A stretch of DNA of 15,924 nt from CAZWRK01 sp964635875. GTDB taxonomy: Bacteria > Pseudomonadota > Gammaproteobacteria > Burkholderiales > Aquaspirillaceae. Made by a program: the position numbers and the translations under genes. Every line of letters begins with the position of its first letter. Positions within the stretch are counted from its first letter, which is position 1. The stretch is from positions 1 to 15,924 of the forward strand of contig CAZWRK010000099.1 in the NCBI GenBank assembly GCA_964635875.1. Direction: 5' to 3'. Below, piece by piece: positions 1 to 7,343 of the stretch. The notes beneath the pieces are model-generated. The model did not search any database. It was not told where the DNA came from and was given only the letters and a program-made list of their open reading frames with translations.

Positions 1-1001
1 AACGGGACAATCCGTTTGTTCTGTTGTTCGACAAAAAAATCTCCAACATCCGCGACCTGTTGCCGGTTCTGGAGCAAGTAGCTAAATCTGGCCGCCCGCT
101 GTTGATCATCGCAGAAGATGTGGATGGTGAAGCCCTGGCGACCTTGGTTGTGAACAACATCCGCGGCATTCTGAAAACAGTTGCAGTTAAGGCACCGGGC
201 TTTGGCGACCGTCGCAAAGCGATGTTGGAAGATATCGCCATCCTGACCGGCGGTACTGTGATCGCTGAAGAAGTTGGCTTCACACTCGAAAAAGTGACCT
301 TGGATCTGCTCGGCCAAGCAAAACGCATCGAAGTGGCCAAAGAGAACACAACCATTATTGATGGTGCTGGCCAAGAAGAGATGATCACTGCACGCGTTGA
401 GCAAATTCGTCGTCAAATCGAAGACGCTTCTAGCGATTACGACCGTGAAAAACTGCAAGAGCGCGTGGCCAAATTGGCAGGCGGCGTAGCAGTGATCAAA
501 GTCGGCGCAGCGACCGAAGTCGAAATGAAAGAGAAAAAAGCACGCGTGGAAGACGCGCTGCATGCCACTCGCGCTGCGGTTGAAGAAGGGATTGTCGCAG
601 GTGGTGGTGTTGCGCTGCTGCGCGCCCGTGCGAACCTGTCTGCTGAATCGCTCAAAGGCATCAACGCTGAGCAAGATGCAGGGATCCAAATCGTTCTGCG
701 CGCAATTGAAGCGCCGCTGCGTCAAATCGTTCAAAACGCCGGCGACGAGCCGAGTGTTGTTGTGAACAAAGTGTACGAAGGCAGTGGCAACTTCGGCTAC
801 AACGCTGCAACAGGCGAATACGGCGACTTGGTTGAAATGGGTGTTCTGGATCCGACTAAAGTCACTCGTTCGGCACTGCAACATGCCGCTTCGGTTGCAG
901 GTCTGATGCTGACCACCGATTGCATGATTGCTGAAATCCCTGAAGACAAGCCTGCTGCACCTGACATGGGTGGCATGGGCGGCATGGGCGGCATGATGTA
1001 A
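1..1001 (+). CDS. groEL: GroEL chaperonin, C-terminal part (5' end outside window)
   Basis: The reading frame is open from base 3 and ends at TAA 999-1001, giving 332 codons; the first ~216 residues of a usual ~548-residue GroEL lie upstream. It is the large subunit of the cytosolic GroEL-GroES chamber that folds proteins with ATP. Visible landmarks are DKKISNIRDLLPVLE and PLLIIAEDV of the apical domain, VKAPGFGDRRKAML, the very conserved DYDREKLQERVAKLAGGVAV, DALHATRAAVEEG followed by GGGVAL of the equatorial ATPase domain, and NAATGEYGD. The protein ends in the typical flexible GGMGGMGGMM tail. It appears intact over the visible part and is followed 22 bases later by a terminator, so it is the last gene of its (presumably groESL) operon. 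Identification is secure; the wording of several blocks is most like betaproteobacterial GroEL (from memory). Confidence 0.98.
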   Translation, partial: RDNPFVLLFDKKISNIRDLLPVLEQVAKSGRPLLIIAEDVDGEALATLVVNNIRGILKTVAVKAPGFGDRRKAMLEDIAILTGGTVIAEEVGFTLEKVTLDLLGQAKRIEVAKENTTIIDGAGQEEMITARVEQIRRQIEDASSDYDREKLQERVAKLAGGVAVIKVGAATEVEMKEKKARVEDALHATRAAVEEGIVAGGGVALLRARANLSAESLKGINAEQDAGIQIVLRAIEAPLRQIVQNAGDEPSVVVNKVYEGSGNFGYNAATGEYGDLVEMGVLDPTKVTRSALQHAASVAGLMLTTDCMIAEIPEDKPAAPDMGGMGGMGGMM

Positions 1002-1023
1002 TCTGACGTTCCCGTCAAAATGC

Positions 1024-1055
1024 AAAACCCCACTGAGCAATCGGTGGGGTTTTTC
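1024..1055 (+). terminator. Rho-independent terminator of groEL
   Basis: A 10-bp perfect stem (AAAACCCCAC 1024-1033 with GTGGGGTTTT 1044-1053), a 10-nt loop and a T-rich tail lie just after the groEL stop. Confidence 0.93.
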
Positions 1056-1073
1056 TTTTATTGAGCGCAGTTC

Positions 1074-1096
1074 AAAAAGGCTGACGGTGGTTTTTT
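1074..1096 (-). terminator. Hairpin, near-copy of the element at 2538-2560; likely terminator of the 1101-1358 gene
   Basis: This is an A5...T6 bracketed imperfect hairpin with core GGCTGACGGTGG, starting 5 bases beyond the stop codon of the minus-strand gene. It differs at only three of 23 positions from the sequence after the plus-strand gene at 1564-2529 and has the same orientation as that copy. The stem is imperfect (a bulge and a G-T pair), so terminator strength is uncertain. Confidence 0.5.
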
Positions 1097-1100
1097 GGGT

Positions 1101-1358
1101 TTACTCTTCTTCCTCATTTTCCCAAACACATTCCGAGACACAGGCCTCAAATTTCTTTTTGTCCCAAAGCTCAATCGAATCATAGGTGACATAGAAAATC
1201 TGGCTGGCGTTTTCTGTCAATTGCCACGCCAAATCATCGTTTTCACAGATCAAATCGCAGCCTTCAGCCAAATGAATTTTGGCAGCTCGAATTTTTGCTT
1301 CAGTCCTCAGCTCGTTACCACTTTCGTGGTCGTATTTTTCCCAATAATACACGGCCAA
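1101..1358 (-). CDS. Small hypothetical protein, possibly 5'-truncated
   Basis: I do not recognise the family. The 85-residue product has no membrane segment, is mixed-charge and ends in a very acidic tail (WENEEEE). The start is doubtful: the first available codon in frame is TTG at 1358 with GTG two codons later, and neither has a convincing ribosome-binding site. The frame is open upstream of the TTG for 11 more codons, until a TAA at about 1391-1393. Beyond that TAA the frame stays open and protein-like for a further stretch. The gene may therefore be the 3' part of a longer ORF broken by a point stop, or a real short gene with a weak start. It is divergent from the unknown gene at 1564. 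Both are AT-rich compared with groEL and petABC, which suggests later arrival. Coding is supported by the uninterrupted frame and reasonable codon use only. Confidence 0.5.
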   Translation of the reverse strand: MAVYYWEKYDHESGNELRTEAKIRAAKIHLAEGCDLICENDDLAWQLTENASQIFYVTYDSIELWDKKKFEACVSECVWENEEEE

Positions 1359-1481
1359 ATCGACAGACTTAACACCTTGAGCGTGCCCAACTTAAAAAGT
1401 TGCGTCCCAAATATCTCCCCTCTCCACAACATATAACATTAAAAATTTATTTGAAGATCATTTAAACCAAAAAAGCTTTTG

Positions 1482-1510
1482 TTGATTAACTACCTAGACA
1501 GCACAATTAT
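1482..1510 (+). promoter_or_regulatory. Possible promoter for the 1564 gene
   Basis: TTGATT (1482-1487), a 17-bp spacer and AATTAT (1505-1510) lie in a very AT-rich stretch about 55 bases before the start codon. Each box matches the sigma-70 consensus at four of six positions. Confidence 0.3.
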
Positions 1511-1563
1511 TTTAGAATGAAATACAAACTCAATTAAAAATTATAAGGAAGGAGAAACAAGGG

Positions 1564-2529
1564 ATGGGCTGGATCAGTTATGAAATCCCCGATTTGGAAG
1601 TGCGAGGGAAATTTAGACTCCAAAACAATTTGTCAGACGCTTTTTCGGCTTTGTGCGACACCCTTGTTGAGGCCATCACAGAAAATACTGATGAAAACAG
1701 CGATTGGGAAAGTCTGACTGATGTTTTGAAGAATGATTTTGAATTCATCCCTGAAGGCATGACGGCGGAGAATGTCAAACAAGCGGTTTGCAACAAAGAT
1801 TCCCAATATCTGAATTTTCACAAGTTACAAACCATTCGTTACGATTTTTGGTTGATTGATGAAGCGCTGGATCAGATGGAAAAAAATTTGATTTTTACCC
1901 AGTCTGATGCGGAATCAAAATTCGATGACTGTTCTCACGTTTTTGGCAAAATCAAAGGTGAATATTTGCTGATTTCAGAAGTTGACGATGCCTGTATCGG
2001 ACTTCAAATGACCGAAGAGGGTATTTTCTTACCAGAGCTGATCGAGGCTTACGGCCCAAATTACGGCTCGGACTACATCCCAGACGCACCTGATATTTTT
2101 GAAGCAGGCGACTCCCCTCATCGCGCCTTCCTAGACATTTTGGAGGACGACGAGCAAACCGAATACATGGCTTATCATTTTACGATCCGCCAACCTGAAG
2201 GCGATGAAGACACCCGCGAATACGCCGAATACCGCGATGTTTTTGGCCCGATGCGCTTGGAGGAATTAAAAATCAAACTGAGTGAAAACACCTTCATCAG
2301 CGTGACACGAAACCGATGGAACGGTAGCAATTTGAAAATCACCCTGTCTCGGGGACTTGAGAAAACCGATCAGACCGAATTTTTAGACGAATTGGCCACC
2401 AAACACACCAAAAATCTTTTGAATGCCAAACTGATTGATTGGCTGAATTTCTTCAAAAGCTTTCATCAAGAATTGAAACTTGATCTGACAGAAGAAGAAC
2501 TGAGTTATTTGGAAAAATTAAGCGCCTAA
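1564..2529 (+). CDS. Hypothetical acidic cytosolic protein of unknown family
   Basis: The 321-residue product has no signal peptide, no membrane segment and no motif I recognise. It is strongly acidic throughout (for example SDYIPDAPDIFEAGDSP and LDILEDDEQTEYM in the middle). It contains a histidine/aromatic stretch YMAYHFTIRQPEGDEDTREY around residues 199-218 and a helical C-terminus rich in Leu/Lys/Glu. The start is well supported: ATG 1564 follows AAGGAAGGAG (1545-1554) at a good distance. A terminator-like hairpin follows at once, so it is monocistronic. Its codons are richer in A/T than those of the flanking core genes, and it sits between the groEL terminator and an IS remnant, which points to an accessory gene. 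It resembles in style the acidic orphan proteins found as immunity or anti-restriction factors, but no residue supports any such role. A remote-homology search would decide the family. Confidence 0.8.
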   Translation: MGWISYEIPDLEVRGKFRLQNNLSDAFSALCDTLVEAITENTDENSDWESLTDVLKNDFEFIPEGMTAENVKQAVCNKDSQYLNFHKLQTIRYDFWLIDEALDQMEKNLIFTQSDAESKFDDCSHVFGKIKGEYLLISEVDDACIGLQMTEEGIFLPELIEAYGPNYGSDYIPDAPDIFEAGDSPHRAFLDILEDDEQTEYMAYHFTIRQPEGDEDTREYAEYRDVFGPMRLEELKIKLSENTFISVTRNRWNGSNLKITLSRGLEKTDQTEFLDELATKHTKNLLNAKLIDWLNFFKSFHQELKLDLTEEELSYLEKLSA

Positions 2530-2537
2530 CCCACCCT

Positions 2538-2563
2538 AAAAAGGCCGCCGGTGGCTTTTTAAC
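2538..2563 (+). terminator. Terminator of the 1564-2529 gene
   Basis: AAAAAG pairs with CTTTTT around a GC-rich core (GCCGCCGGTGG), eight bases after the stop codon and followed by a short A-rich stretch. It is a near-duplicate of 1074-1096. Confidence 0.65.
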
Positions 2564-2584
2564 AAAAGAAAAAGCTTACCGATT

Positions 2585-2748
2585 TGAACTGCACCCCAAA
2601 AGTTAGACATTGATCCAACCTTTGGGGTGTTTTTCATGGTGAAATACGACATTAGATCACTACAAAGACTGAGTTCTATGCAAAAGAGAACTCAGCCCTT
2701 GAGGCCTTAACTGGTTAAAAACTGTCCAACTTTAATAAGATCAGTTCA
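2585..2748. mobile_element. Remnant of an IS3-family (IS150-like) insertion sequence, 164 bp
   Basis: The left end begins TGAACTGCACCCCAAAAG and the right end finishes with GTCCAACTTT followed by CAGTTCA. These are imperfect inverted repeats (GTC-AACTTT and CAGTTCA are shared, the middle has diverged). This left-end pattern, including an internal inverted repeat CACCCCAAA/TTTGGGGTG at 2591-2628, is typical of IS150-group elements. An ATG at 2636 begins a 24-codon frame starting MVKYDIRSLQRL, which looks like the start of orfA before it runs into a stop. There is no transposase left. An additional 9-bp hairpin (CTGAGTTCT 2669-2677 with AGAACTCAG 2687-2695) lies inside. I see no matching 3-bp target duplication. 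It is an internal-deletion relic or MITE-like derivative. Confidence 0.65.
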
Positions 2749-3018
2749 GCTTTTTCATGCCACGAAGAAGTTGTTCAACATAAAGCCACCACCATCCCCC
2801 CTGTCAAATCCGTCCGCCTCTTAAAAAAGTAGATATCAGGGTGCAATTTCGAACTATTTTGCCCAAAAACAGCCAAATCCCTTCTAGCTTTCTCGCTCTT
2901 TTACAAGGGCGAATCCGCTTTCAGAACATTGATCAATAGCAAAGCCTTCTGTAACAAGGCAGCACAAGACGGCAGAATATGTCAAAATCGCCGCCTGCTC
3001 GAAAACGGAGAATAACAA
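2749..3018. other. Non-coding gap before the Nif3-like gene
   Basis: There is no ORF worth naming and no RNA gene visible. A ribosome-binding site CGGAGAATAAC lies just before ATG 3019. A weak promoter-like pair (TTGATC 2929-2934 and TAACAA 2952-2957) is not convincing. Confidence 0.5.
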
Positions 3019-3765
3019 ATGTTGCGAACAGCGCTCATTGCAGAACTTGATGCTCTGCTACAACCTGAACGCTTCAAAGATTATGCTCCGAATGGCCTAC
3101 AGGTCGAAGGTCAGGCACATGTTCGGCGAGTGATTACAGGCGTGACAGCAAGTGAAGCTTTGATTGATGCGGCAATTGAGTGGCAAGCAGACACCATTCT
3201 GGTGCATCACGGCTACTTCTGGAAAGGTGAGAACCCTTGCCTAACAGGAATGAAGCGACGGCGTTTAGCCCGACTCCTCAATCACAATATCAATTTGCTG
3301 GCTTATCACCTCCCACTCGATGCACACCCCGAACTCGGCAACAATGCCTGCCTTGCCCGTGAACTTGAGTTTGTTCCGCAAGGACAATCTGGAGAACAAG
3401 GCTTGATCTGGCATGGTGAACTACCTAACGAGATGACCCTCTCTTCGCTGACAACACATGTTAGCCAACGACTTGGACGGGAAGCACTAGCGTTAGGCAA
3501 ACCAGAGCAGGTACTACGACGCATTGCTTGGTGTACAGGTGGTGCAGATAGTCTGTTTTCATCGGTGCTGGATCTGGATGTGGATGTGTTTCTTACGGGA
3601 GAAGCCTCCGAGCCTTGTGCGCATATTGCTGCAGAAACCGGTGTAGCATTCGTGGCCGCAGGACATCATGCTACCGAACGCTACGGCATTCGTGCACTAG
3701 GAGAGTGGCTTCAAGCCAATACGGAACTAGAATGCCGCTTTGTCGACATCTGGAATCCAGTATAA
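3019..3765 (+). CDS. Nif3-like dinuclear metal-centre protein (YbgI family)
   Basis: The 248-residue product matches the length of E. coli YbgI (about 247). Proteins of this family form toroidal hexamers with two metal ions per subunit; the physiological reaction is unsettled, and the old name 'GTP cyclohydrolase 1 type 2 homolog' is based on weak evidence. Metal-ligand motifs are visible: H63-H64 in ILVHHGYFW, D101 in AYHLPLDAHPELGNN, and H216 with E220 in the C-terminal AAGHHATERYG. The N-terminal DYAPNGLQVEG is also characteristic. The start at 3019 is supported by CGGAGA seven bases upstream. It stands directly before petABC in the same direction with a 118-bp gap that contains a possible promoter, so it is probably a separate transcription unit or partly co-transcribed. 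Identification of the family is firm. Confidence 0.95.
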   Translation: MLRTALIAELDALLQPERFKDYAPNGLQVEGQAHVRRVITGVTASEALIDAAIEWQADTILVHHGYFWKGENPCLTGMKRRRLARLLNHNINLLAYHLPLDAHPELGNNACLARELEFVPQGQSGEQGLIWHGELPNEMTLSSLTTHVSQRLGREALALGKPEQVLRRIAWCTGGADSLFSSVLDLDVDVFLTGEASEPCAHIAAETGVAFVAAGHHATERYGIRALGEWLQANTELECRFVDIWNPV

Positions 3766-3811
3766 ACATCCTACTTTTTTGTGCAGAAGCATAAGTTTTT
3801 CGCATAAACGC

Positions 3812-3841
3812 TTTAAGTCCGGTGCAGGCATCGGGTAAAAT
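3812..3841 (+). promoter_or_regulatory. Possible petABC promoter
   Basis: TTTAAG (3812-3817), an 18-bp spacer and TAAAAT (3836-3841) lie about 40 bases before petA. The -10 box is good, the -35 box is weak. Confidence 0.35.
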
Positions 3842-3883
3842 TGCGCAGTTTTAGCTCCAGTTTCATTTGAGGATGAGTGCAAT

Positions 3884-4468
3884 ATGAGTGAGCAGCAAGT
3901 AGACCATGGACGACGTCGCTTCCTAACGGTCGCGACCGGAGCCTTAGGCGGTGTAGCCGCCGCGGGGGTGGCCACACCACTTTTGTTGAGTTTTCTCCCG
4001 TCAGAGCGGGCGAAAGCTGCCGGTGCGCCGGTAGAAATCGACATCAGTAAGCTTGAAGTGGGCCAGAAAATTAACGTGGAATGGCGGGGCAAACCGGTAT
4101 GGGTCTTAAACCGGACGCCTGAGCAGGTTCAAAGCCTTCCGAAAAACGATTCGAATCTTGCGGATCCCAAATCGGAAGCGCAGCAGCAGCCTCAGTATTG
4201 CCAGAATGAGCACCGCTCGATCAAGCCAGAGATTTTAGTTGCTGTGGGTATCTGTACCCACCTCGGCTGTTCTCCGACTCATCGCCCAGAGCTTGCTCCT
4301 GCAGACTTGGGCCCAGACTGGCTAGGCGGCTTCTACTGTCCTTGCCATGGCTCGAAGTTCGATCTGGCAGCCCGTGTTTTTAAAGGGGTTCCTGCTCCGA
4401 CTAACCTAGTGATTCCGCCGCACAAGTATCTAAGTGATACCGTGCTGTTGATCGGTGACGATAGCTAA
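3884..4468 (+). CDS. petA: Ubiquinol-cytochrome c reductase, Rieske iron-sulfur subunit
   Basis: The 194-residue product carries the [2Fe-2S] cluster of the bc1 complex and takes the first electron from ubiquinol, passing it to cytochrome c1. The N-terminus has a twin-arginine signal-anchor (GRRRFLTVATG, residues 9-19, followed by a hydrophobic Gly/Ala-rich segment to about residue 38), so the folded protein is exported by Tat and remains anchored. The two cluster-binding boxes are intact: C124-T-H126-L-G-C129 and C152-P-C154-H155-G-S. C124, H126, C152 and H155 are the expected ligands, and C129/C154 the disulfide. The insert between the boxes, with LGPDWLGGFY, is usual for proteobacterial Rieske proteins. 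The ribosome-binding site GAGGATGAG precedes ATG 3884. petB follows with 13 bases between stop and start. Confidence 0.97.
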   Translation: MSEQQVDHGRRRFLTVATGALGGVAAAGVATPLLLSFLPSERAKAAGAPVEIDISKLEVGQKINVEWRGKPVWVLNRTPEQVQSLPKNDSNLADPKSEAQQQPQYCQNEHRSIKPEILVAVGICTHLGCSPTHRPELAPADLGPDWLGGFYCPCHGSKFDLAARVFKGVPAPTNLVIPPHKYLSDTVLLIGDDS

Positions 4469-4481
4469 GAGGCCTGAACAG

Positions 4482-5801
4482 ATGAGCAAGCAACAAGCCG
4501 TCCTAGACTGGATCGATGCCCGCTTCCCGCTGACATCGACCTGGAAGGCGCATGTATCCGAATACTACGCGCCCAAAAACTTTAACTTCTGGTACTTCTT
4601 TGGATCCCTCGCCATGCTGGTGCTGGTGATTCAAATTGTGACTGGTATTTTCTTGACCATGAACTACAAACCGGATGCGGCAACAGCCTTCTATTCGGTG
4701 GAATACATCATGCGTGATGTGGCAGGTGGCTGGATTATCCGCTACATGCACTCTACTGGTGCATCGATGTTCTTCGTTGTGGTCTACCTACACATGTTCC
4801 GTGGCTTGATCTACGGCTCTTATAAGCAGCCACGCGAATTGGTCTGGGTGTTTGGCACTTTGATCTTCCTGTGTCTCATGGCTGAAGCCTTTATGGGCTA
4901 CTTGCTGCCTTGGGGTCAAATGTCCTTCTGGGGCGCGCAGGTGATTGTGAACTTATTTGCCGCGATTCCAGTAATTGGCCCCGATCTTTCCGTGTTTATT
5001 CGCGGTGACTTCGTTGTTGGCGACGCTACGCTTAACCGCTTCTTCGCGCTGCATGTGATTGCAGTTCCGCTGATTCTGTTGGCACTGGTTGTTGCTCACT
5101 TGGTCGCTCTGCACGAAGTGGGTTCGAACAACCCTGATGGCGTGGAAATCAAGAAAAACAAGGATCCTAAAACCGGTATTCCTTTGGATGGCATTCCTTT
5201 CCATCCTTACTACACCGTGAAAGATATCTTGGGCGTTGTTGTCTTCTTGATCGTGTTCAGCGCTATCGTGTTCTTTATGCCTGAAATGGGTGGCTACTTC
5301 CTTGAGCATCCAAACTTCGATCCAGCCGACCCACTGAAGACTCCTCCGCACATTGCACCGGTTTGGTACTTCACACCGTTCTACGCAATTTTGCGCGCGA
5401 TTCCATCGTTCCTTGGCACCCAAGTCTGGGGTGTGTTGGGCATGGGCGCAGCAGTTGTGCTGATTGCCTTCCTCCCGTGGCTAGATAAGTCGCCGGTTAA
5501 GTCAATCCGCTACCGTGGTCCGAAGTTCAAATTTATGCTGGTTCTGTTCATCATCAGCTTTATCGGCCTTGGTATTTTGGGTGCAATGCCATCCACCAAC
5601 GCTCGTACAGTCATTGCGCAAATTTTCTCGGTGGTGTACTTCACATTCTTCTTGGCGATGCCTATCTACACCAAGAATGATGTAGGTTCTACACCGGTTC
5701 CGAGCCGTGTAACCGATACCAATGCTGGCCGCCAGATCAAATTCTTGATTCTGTTTGCGCTGACCATTGGTGGTGCGGCTGCATTTGCGATGTTTGTTTG
5801 A
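4482..5801 (+). CDS. petB: Cytochrome b of the bc1 complex
   Basis: The 439-residue polytopic inner-membrane subunit holds hemes bL and bH and both quinone sites. I chose ATG 4482 (AAGAGG nine bases upstream, N-terminus MSKQQAVLDWIDARFP as in homologues) rather than a GTG at 4455 inside petA. Heme ligands are H90 and H104 in the second helix (YMHSTGASMFF...YLHMFRG) and H191 and H206 in the fourth (ALHVIAVPL...VAHLVALHEVGSNNPDG). The 15-residue spacing of the second pair is as in other beta/gammaproteobacterial cytochromes b, while mitochondria have 14. The Qo-site motif reads PVWY at 293-296 (PVWYFTPFYAILRAIP) in place of the classical PEWY, a known proteobacterial variant. About eight membrane helices are apparent. 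Its stop lies 17 bases before the petC start. Confidence 0.97.
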   Translation: MSKQQAVLDWIDARFPLTSTWKAHVSEYYAPKNFNFWYFFGSLAMLVLVIQIVTGIFLTMNYKPDAATAFYSVEYIMRDVAGGWIIRYMHSTGASMFFVVVYLHMFRGLIYGSYKQPRELVWVFGTLIFLCLMAEAFMGYLLPWGQMSFWGAQVIVNLFAAIPVIGPDLSVFIRGDFVVGDATLNRFFALHVIAVPLILLALVVAHLVALHEVGSNNPDGVEIKKNKDPKTGIPLDGIPFHPYYTVKDILGVVVFLIVFSAIVFFMPEMGGYFLEHPNFDPADPLKTPPHIAPVWYFTPFYAILRAIPSFLGTQVWGVLGMGAAVVLIAFLPWLDKSPVKSIRYRGPKFKFMLVLFIISFIGLGILGAMPSTNARTVIAQIFSVVYFTFFLAMPIYTKNDVGSTPVPSRVTDTNAGRQIKFLILFALTIGGAAAFAMFV

Positions 5802-5818
5802 TAGAAAGGATGCGCGAT

Positions 5819-6577
5819 ATGAAAAAGCGACTTCGTCATCTGATCGCGGCTGCAGCCCTTGTTCTGCCTATGACCAGCTTTGCCTCTGGCGCAGGTGTAC
5901 ATCTCGATAAAGCCCCGATCAACATTCAGGATGTGGAATCGCTTCAACGCGGTGCCCAGATCTTTAGTAACTACTGCTTGTCTTGCCATGGCGCACAAGC
6001 CATGCGCTACAACCGCTTGGGCGATTTAGGTCTTTCTGAACAACAGATCAAACAAAATCTGATGTTCACGACCGACAAAATCGGAAACACCATGAGCGTG
6101 GCAATGCGCCAATCCGATGGTAAAACATGGTTCGGTGCCACACCGCCAGATTTATCAGTGATTGCGCGCGCGCGGGGTGCAGATTATCTCTACACCTATC
6201 TGCGCAGCTTCTACCGCGATCCAACACGTCCAACGGGTTGGAATAACACGGTGTTTGATAAAGTCGGGATGCCGCACGTGCTATGGGAATGGCAAGGCGA
6301 TCAAGTCTTGAAGGTTGTCAAAGACGCTCACGGCAATGAGGCTCATGAGCTAGAGCTGGTTAAAGCAGGCTCTTTGACGAAAATCGAAAATGGCAAAGCC
6401 AATACGACCGAGTTCGACAAGCGTGCAGCCGATCTCACGAACTTCTTGGTCTACTTAGCGGAGCCTGCACAAGTGCAGCGTAAACAAATTGGCTATGTAG
6501 TCTTGATGTTCTTGGGCCTACTCATGCTGCCATTTGCTTACTTCTTGAAAAAAGAATACTGGAAAGACGTACACTAA
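5819..6577 (+). CDS. petC: Cytochrome c1 of the bc1 complex
   Basis: The 252-residue product accepts electrons from the Rieske protein and gives them to soluble cytochrome c on the periplasmic side. The start ATG 5819 has AGAAAGGA eight bases upstream; in-frame TTG 5798 and ATG 5810 are less well placed. A Sec signal peptide is clear (MKKRLRHLIAAAALVLPM, cleavage likely after SFASGA near residue 25). The heme c motif is C53-L-S-C56-H57, and M151 in GMPHVLWEW is the likely sixth ligand. TPPDLSVIARARGADYLYTYLRSF and DPTRPTGWNN are conserved c1 blocks. A C-terminal membrane anchor spans about residues 224-243 with a Lys-rich cytoplasmic end (LKKEYWKDVH). It is the last gene of petABC, with a strong terminator 20 bases after the stop. 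Confidence 0.96.
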   Translation: MKKRLRHLIAAAALVLPMTSFASGAGVHLDKAPINIQDVESLQRGAQIFSNYCLSCHGAQAMRYNRLGDLGLSEQQIKQNLMFTTDKIGNTMSVAMRQSDGKTWFGATPPDLSVIARARGADYLYTYLRSFYRDPTRPTGWNNTVFDKVGMPHVLWEWQGDQVLKVVKDAHGNEAHELELVKAGSLTKIENGKANTTEFDKRAADLTNFLVYLAEPAQVQRKQIGYVVLMFLGLLMLPFAYFLKKEYWKDVH

Positions 6578-6597
6578 GTTCTCATTCCATATTTTAC

Positions 6598-6625
6598 AAG
6601 GCGGGGGAAACCCCGCCTTTTTTAT
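6598..6625 (+). terminator. Rho-independent terminator of petABC
   Basis: A 9-bp perfect stem AAGGCGGGG (6598-6606) with CCCCGCCTT (6611-6619), closed by a GAAA tetraloop and followed by T's. Confidence 0.95.
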
Positions 6626-6652
6626 TTCAAATCATTCACTTATCCAGTTAAA

Positions 6653-6683
6653 TTGGAAGTTCAGCAAGGCAAAGTGCTACAAT
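6653..6683 (+). promoter_or_regulatory. Promoter of sspAB (extended -10 type)
   Basis: TACAAT (6678-6683) is preceded directly by TGC, giving an extended -10. A TTGGAA (6653-6658) lies 19 bp further up, slightly too far. It sits between the petC terminator and sspA, so sspAB has its own promoter. Confidence 0.55.
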
Positions 6684-6728
6684 TTCCAATCTGATCTTTA
6701 ACTCCCACCTTAAAGGGGATTCATCTCT

Positions 6729-7331
6729 ATGATGACACTCTATTCTGGCACTACGTGTCCGTTCAGCCATCGCTGCAGAATTGTGCTCTTTGAAAAAGGC
6801 ATGGACTTTCAAATCAATGATGTTGATGTCCATAACAAGCCTGAAGATCTTGCCGTCATGAACCCATACAACGAAGTTCCGGTACTGGTTGAGCGTGATT
6901 TGGTGCTGTATGAATCTAATATTATTAATGAATACATTGATGAACGCTTCCCGCATCCTCAATTGATGCCAGCAGATCCAATTATGCGCGCTCGAGCACG
7001 CCTGTTCTTGCACCGCTTTGAGCAAGAACTGTTTGTTCACGTGAAAACACTTGAGAATAGCCTCAAAGGCAAAGAGGCAGAGAAAGCCCGTGAGGCCATC
7101 CGTGAAGCGCTCACTCAAATCGCTCCGCTCTTTACGCGCCAGAAATTTATTCTAGGCGAAGAGTTCTCGATGATTGACGTTGCCGTTGCCCCTTTGATGT
7201 GGCGCCTAGAGCTCTATGGGATTGACTTAGGCAAAGCTGCTGCACCGCTGCTGAAATACTCTGAGCGTTTGTTTAGTCGCCAAGCGTTTATCGACTCTCT
7301 CATGCCTGCTGAAAAAGCCATGCGCAAGTAA
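6729..7331 (+). CDS. sspA: Stringent starvation protein A
   Basis: The 200-residue product has the glutathione-S-transferase fold: an N-terminal thioredoxin-like domain (about 1-76) and a helical domain (about 84-198). SspA binds RNA polymerase and alters promoter choice under starvation and acid stress; the family lacks GST activity. Recognisable blocks are MMTLYSGTTCPFSHRCRIVL, NPYNEVPVLVERDLVLYES, INEYIDERFPHPQLMP with the P75-H76-P77 surface motif used in RNA polymerase contact in E. coli SspA, and a WRLELYGIDL helix. AAAGGGG lies upstream of ATG 6729, and a second ATG follows immediately, so the true N-terminus is one of these two. sspB follows after 12 bases, as in most beta- and gammaproteobacteria. 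Confidence 0.96.
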   Translation: MMTLYSGTTCPFSHRCRIVLFEKGMDFQINDVDVHNKPEDLAVMNPYNEVPVLVERDLVLYESNIINEYIDERFPHPQLMPADPIMRARARLFLHRFEQELFVHVKTLENSLKGKEAEKAREAIREALTQIAPLFTRQKFILGEEFSMIDVAVAPLMWRLELYGIDLGKAAAPLLKYSERLFSRQAFIDSLMPAEKAMRK

Positions 7332-7343
7332 GGATCTTTATTC

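Noticed and set aside
1388..1402. Palindrome CAACTT/AAGTTG upstream of the 85-codon gene
   Set aside because: Only six base pairs with a three-base AT loop; too short to call an operator or terminator.
1095..1436. Plus-strand 113-codon frame after groEL
   Set aside because: It overlaps the minus-strand gene 1101-1358, has no ribosome-binding site and an odd Phe-rich composition typical of a shadow frame.
4455..4481. GTG 4455 as petB start
   Set aside because: It would add nine residues unlike other cytochromes b; ATG 4482 has a proper ribosome-binding site and a typical N-terminus.
4953..5423. Minus-strand 156-codon frame inside petB
   Set aside because: It is a shadow of a highly conserved membrane protein gene, with a composition rich in His, Asn and Gln and no start signal.
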